NCBI RefSeq assembly: GCF_030505195.1
Contig: NZ_CP129672.1
Span: forward strand, 3,010,501 to 3,074,500
Source: Comamonas testosteroni
GTDB lineage: Bacteria; Pseudomonadota; Gammaproteobacteria; Burkholderiales; Burkholderiaceae_C
Reading direction: 5' to 3'
DNA: 64,000 bases
The first letter of the stretch is position 1; each line of letters starts with the position of its first letter. The position numbers and the translations under genes were made by a program. The notes below the pieces were generated by a model. It made no database searches and was not told the DNA's origin. It saw only the letters and a list, made by a program, of their open reading frames with translations. This document shows, piece by piece, positions 60,934 to 64,000 of the stretch.

Positions 60934-62606
60934 AAAAAGAAAGCCGATATCTGATGCTGCCATTGGCGGCTGCAAGCATAGCCCTTCTGTCGGGTTGCTC
61001 CAGCATGGGCAATCTGCTGGGGCAGAGTCAGCCCGTGCTCTCGCCTGCGGCCAAGGCTGCGGCAGACAGGCCGCTGGAGAAGGAGGCGGTGGTCGACACG
61101 CAGGACACCTACCTTTCTCTGGTCAAGCAGATGCAGTCCAAGTCGCTCTGGTATGCCTCCATCGCTCACCTTGACGCACTGGACAAGCAATGGGGCGCTT
61201 CCAGCGACTCGCGGCTGTTGCGCGCCGATGCATTGCGTCAGGTGGGCCAGCTCAGTGCGGCCATCCCCATCTACCAGAGCCTGCTGGGCAGTGCCAAGGA
61301 TGGTGCCGCGCGCTACGGCCTGGGCCGTGTGGCCGCCGAGCAGGGCGACTTTCGCAGTGCTGCTCAGCAGATGGAGCAGGCGCGCATGAGCAATCCCGTG
61401 GACTCGCGCCTGCTGACCGATCTGGGCTATGCCTATCTGCGTGCGCATGATCTGAACGCAGCGCGCATTCCCTTGATGCAGGCGGCGCAGCTCAACCCCG
61501 AGGACGCACAGGCCAACGTCAACCTGAGCCTGTTCATGATGGTCAGCGGCCAGAGCGCGCAGGCTGAGGAATTCATGCGCCAGCGCAAGCTGGACGCACA
61601 GACCCAGCAACTGGTCAAGGAGCAGGCCGGGCAGTGGCTGAGGGCTGCCAGTCTGGCCGCCGCAAAGCCTGCTGAGGCTGCGACCGGAAAGGTCGTCAAC
61701 CTCTCTCGTCCGGAAGTGAAGACCGCCCCCGAGGCCGTGGCCAGCTCCGGGAAATCCGCCGAAGCGCCAGAGCCTGCTGCAGTGCAGGAGGTGCCCGCCG
61801 CAAAAAAGCCCGCACCGGAGCCTGAAGCCGCACAGGCTCCGGTAGTGGTAGTCAAGGCACCGGGGTCGGTGTCGTCTCGCTCCCATGTGCCCCAGACTCT
61901 GTTGCCGCTGCCCCAGGCTCAACCTATGGTGGCGCAGAGTGTGGAGCGGGCGTCCGGCGGTGGTCAGTGGATGGTCTCTGGAGGCAGCTTCGATGCAGGG
62001 CGGCCGCGTCACCCCGGCCAGGGCGCGAGCCCATTGATGCCGGCGGCTGCGCAAACCTATGCCTACGCGCCGCCTGTGCCTGTGCAGGCAATGGATGCTC
62101 CTGTCAATGTAGCAGTTACCGCTTCATTGGAAAGGATTTCAGATATAAAACAGTCTGAAATCACTGTAGATAAAGCGCAAAAAGCTCCTGTATCAATAGC
62201 AAAAACGGCACCGCCGCCGGAGGCGGCCATGGCGACGGCTTCTCGGTCCGCGAAGCAGGAGACGCCCAAGCCTGCACAGCCTCTGCTTACCGAGGCGATG
62301 CCCGCCAAAGTGCAGCAGACGCGGCCAGCAACGGCTTTGCAAGCCGAGCCTGCACCGCAGCCCGTGATCTCGCGCCAGCCCGTGCGCCCGACAAGATCGG
62401 TGCCAGACGCTGCCGTGGTGATGGCTGCGGCAAACCCTGTCGCAGTGCGTCAGAGCGGTGAATCCGGTGGCAAGCAGGCCGTGCAAGCCATGCTGCCCCA
62501 GCGCGCGGCGGCGGGCGGCTTGTTTTTCGAGACGCCCGATGAAGATGCCGGCAGCAAGCCGGCAGCTTCTGCCAAGAAGGGTGCGCCCGAGCGTGCCTGG
62601 CCCTGA
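60930..62606 (+). CDS. tadD: TadD-like TPR lipoprotein with long Ala/Pro-rich tail
   Basis: A 558-residue lipoprotein. The lipobox LLSGC (in AASIALLSGCSSMG) predicts lipidation near residue 23. Residues about 45-240 are TPR-like helices (YASIAHLDALDKQWG, LRQVGQLSAAIPIYQSLLG, ARYGLGRVAAEQGDFRSAAQQ, MQAAQLNPEDAQANVNLSL), as in TadD. From about 245 onwards the sequence is low-complexity, rich in Ala, Pro, Val and Gln, roughly doubling the usual length. A less GC-rich patch at residues about 399-426 coincides with a family 2 dispersed repeat read in frame. The gene overlaps tadC by ATGA. Confidence 0.9.
   Translation: MKKESRYLMLPLAAASIALLSGCSSMGNLLGQSQPVLSPAAKAAADRPLEKEAVVDTQDTYLSLVKQMQSKSLWYASIAHLDALDKQWGASSDSRLLRADALRQVGQLSAAIPIYQSLLGSAKDGAARYGLGRVAAEQGDFRSAAQQMEQARMSNPVDSRLLTDLGYAYLRAHDLNAARIPLMQAAQLNPEDAQANVNLSLFMMVSGQSAQAEEFMRQRKLDAQTQQLVKEQAGQWLRAASLAAAKPAEAATGKVVNLSRPEVKTAPEAVASSGKSAEAPEPAAVQEVPAAKKPAPEPEAAQAPVVVVKAPGSVSSRSHVPQTLLPLPQAQPMVAQSVERASGGGQWMVSGGSFDAGRPRHPGQGASPLMPAAAQTYAYAPPVPVQAMDAPVNVAVTASLERISDIKQSEITVDKAQKAPVSIAKTAPPPEAAMATASRSAKQETPKPAQPLLTEAMPAKVQQTRPATALQAEPAPQPVISRQPVRPTRSVPDAAVVMAAANPVAVRQSGESGGKQAVQAMLPQRAAAGGLFFETPDEDAGSKPAASAKKGAPERAWP
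62126..62205 (-). repeat. Dispersed repeat, family 2, inside the tadD coding region
   Basis: On the minus strand: GCTATTGATACAGGAGCTTT then TTGCGCTTTATCTACAGTGA, matching the AGGAGCTGCTTGCGCTTT core of intergenic copies. Next to it GATTTCAGA (62135-62143) pairs exactly with TCTGAAATC (62154-62162). Confidence 0.6.
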
Positions 62607-62623
62607 ACCTTCAAGGAGTTCTC

Positions 62624-63049
62624 ATGAATACGCAGACAGCATTCATCCAGCGGGCCCGAACATTCACCTTGGCGTTGATGGCACTGGGCATGGCCTCGGT
62701 CGCCTTGGCGCAGGCCGGCAGCAATACCGGCTCCGGCACGGGCGTGAGCAATATGAGTGCACCCCGAAGTGCGGCAGCGATGCCTGCAGCAACTGCGCAG
62801 GCCGCGGTGACACAGACACCGGCCCCCGGCAATGCGTCCCTGACACCGCCGGCAAGCAATCGTGTGGGCGAGGCCACCAGCTATCTGCTGGCGCTGCAGG
62901 CCAGCGGTCAGTACGCATCGCGCAATGCCTATCCCGTGACAAGCGATGTGGCCCAGCGCACCTATCAGCGCTATCTGGAGAGTTTTACCCACAAAATCCC
63001 GGAGAGCTCTGAAACACAGGTGGGCAGTTCAACGGGCGGTAGTCGCTAA
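62624..63049 (+). CDS. DUF3613 family exported protein
   Basis: A 141-residue exported protein found in betaproteobacterial Tad loci. It has a signal peptide (TFTLALMALGMASVALA, cut before QAGSN), an Ala/Thr/Ser/Pro-rich middle and the DUF3613 core RVGEATSYLLALQASGQYASRN, YPVTSDVAQRTYQRYLESFTHKIP. Function unknown; probably periplasmic. ATG at 62624 has AAGGAG upstream. It lies between tadD and tadG. Confidence 0.85.
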   Translation: MNTQTAFIQRARTFTLALMALGMASVALAQAGSNTGSGTGVSNMSAPRSAAAMPAATAQAAVTQTPAPGNASLTPPASNRVGEATSYLLALQASGQYASRNAYPVTSDVAQRTYQRYLESFTHKIPESSETQVGSSTGGSR

Positions 63050-63070
63050 TCGCTCACAGCGGCTCTGTGC

Positions 63071-64000
63071 ATGCAGTCTTTTGCCAAAGGCCTGTGCCGT
63101 GATCGCATTCGTCGCCAATCGGGTTCCGTGGCGATGCTGGGTGCGATTTGGCTGATGATTGCCGTGATCTGCCTGGCAACCATCGATATCGGCAATGTGT
63201 TCTGGCAGAAGCGCGAGTTGCAGAAGATTGCGGATCTGGCAGCTCTGGCGGGGGCCAGTGGTGCTCTGGATCAGAACTCTTGTCGCACCAATGCAGAGAG
63301 AAATCTGACGCTCAACGGTAGTGTGGTCTCCGAGCTTGTGACTGCACAGGCCGGGCATTGGGACAAAAGCGCCAGCCCCTTCTTTGGCAGCGCCAGCAAG
63401 GCCAGCGAAATCAATGCATGCAGGGTGTCTTTTCAGAGGACAGTTCCGTTCCTGTTTGTCTTTGCCGCCGGAGCCGAAAGAGGGCGCCAGATATCGGCCC
63501 AGGCCACAGCAATGCAGTCGGCCAGGATCGCCAGACTATCCGTGCGTTCGACCCTGTTGACACTGGATACGGAAAAGTCAGCCCTTCTGGATGCGGTCGT
63601 CGGCGGGATGCTCGGAGGCAAGATCAATCTGGGCGTTGCCGGATGGCAGGGCATCGCCAATGCGAACATCAGCTTGTTGAGTTTTTTCGATGCCCTGGCC
63701 GTCAGGGCCGGTCTGAATGTCGGTGATTACGATCAGGTCGTAAAGACCAAGGTCACGCTGGACAAGGTCATGCTGGCAATGCTGGATGCCTTGCCGCAGC
63801 AAGGCAGTCTGGCGGCTGTCAATGCGCTCAATGCATTGGCGCTGGGGGTCGGCAATATTCAGATCGCGCTGCAGGATATTCTCAAGCTGGGCACGGGCCT
63901 CGGGTCGGCGGCTCTGAGAACGGACGTGAATGTTCTGGACCTGGTGAGCACGGTTGCGCAACTGGCCAACAGCCAGAATGCGGCCAAGGTGGGCGTCAAT
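63071..64000 (+). CDS. tadG: TadG-like pilus assembly protein, 5' part
   Basis: The frame opens at ATG 63071 and runs without a stop to the right edge (310 codons). It starts with a basic stretch and the TadG/TadE hydrophobic segment (RRQSGSVAMLGAIWLMIAVI, then CLATIDIGNVFWQKRELQKI), followed by ADLAALAGASGALD, the A-D-AALAGA block of the Flp pilus putative DUF2134/TadG_N group. A long soluble region follows (LLTLDTEKSALLDAVVGGML, ANINLLSFFDALAV-like text read as ANISLLSFFDALAV). TadG is an outer-facing assembly factor. The 3' end is outside the window. Confidence 0.88.
   Translation, partial: MQSFAKGLCRDRIRRQSGSVAMLGAIWLMIAVICLATIDIGNVFWQKRELQKIADLAALAGASGALDQNSCRTNAERNLTLNGSVVSELVTAQAGHWDKSASPFFGSASKASEINACRVSFQRTVPFLFVFAAGAERGRQISAQATAMQSARIARLSVRSTLLTLDTEKSALLDAVVGGMLGGKINLGVAGWQGIANANISLLSFFDALAVRAGLNVGDYDQVVKTKVTLDKVMLAMLDALPQQGSLAAVNALNALALGVGNIQIALQDILKLGTGLGSAALRTDVNVLDLVSTVAQLANSQNAAKVGVN

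Overview
The window reads as a high-GC betaproteobacterial chromosome, most likely a Comamonas-like member of the Comamonadaceae. This rests on general gene content (several Bug/TctC solute-binding proteins, a nickel urease with HupE/UreJ, a full urt transporter, a CYP116B-type P450, a Tad pilus locus) and on two families of short dispersed intergenic repeats that I associate with that family. No rRNA, tRNA, CRISPR array, integrase or transposase was seen.

Layout. 1-1.8 kb: the 3' end of a DAHP synthase gene, a GNAT acetyltransferase, and a small self-contained transcription unit (promoter, palindrome at the predicted start site, 25-codon ORF, terminator). 1.8-8.5 kb (minus strand): a urease operon ureA-hupE/ureJ-ureB-lysE-like-ureC-ureE-ureF-ABM-ureG, with an opposite-strand gamma-glutamylcyclotransferase-like gene between ureC and ureE; ureD is missing here. 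8.8-11.6 kb: a divergent TonB-dependent receptor and a DUF4198 periplasmic protein, probably for nickel. 11.7-20.2 kb: a RutR-like TetR regulator and an unusual operon of ferredoxin, flavodoxin-fold oxidoreductase, cytosine-deaminase-like amidohydrolase, RidA, creatininase-family hydrolase, an NMT1/SsuABC-type transporter and an FAD oxidoreductase. 20.5-26.6 kb: urtABCDE, the urea ABC transporter. 26.7-29.8 kb: a TauD-type dioxygenase and a Bug protein on the minus strand, then the displaced ureD. 29.9-41.3 kb: an unknown membrane protein and an aromatic or xenobiotic oxidation region (self-sufficient P450, Bug proteins, two IclR regulators, an MBL-fold protein with an altered metal motif, a flavoprotein monooxygenase, DUF2783). 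41.4-48.0 kb: a LuxR-type response regulator, three small unrelated genes, a large hybrid histidine kinase and the dicarboxylate transporter DctA. 48.1-52.3 kb: a kinase-fold protein, an FMN glutamate-synthase-domain protein, a UPF0149/SEC-C protein and an XRE regulator. 52.7 kb to the end: a Tad/Flp pilus locus (flp, tadV, tadE-like, cpaB, cpaC, tadZ, tadA, tadB, tadC, tadD, DUF3613, tadG running off the edge).

The most informative signal is regulatory. Four sites match the sigma-54 -24/-12 consensus (TGGCAC-N5-TTGC with 12-base GG-to-GC spacing): before ureA, before the TonB receptor, before the ferredoxin operon and before urtA. Each has one or two NtrC-like 17-mers (TGCACY-N4-TGGTGCA) nearby upstream. 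About 25 kb of the window can therefore be read as one nitrogen-limitation regulon: urea import, urea hydrolysis, nickel supply for urease, and an apparently undescribed route that takes up and deaminates a nitrogen-containing ring compound, with a RutR-like regulator and a RidA protein recalling the E. coli rut pyrimidine pathway.
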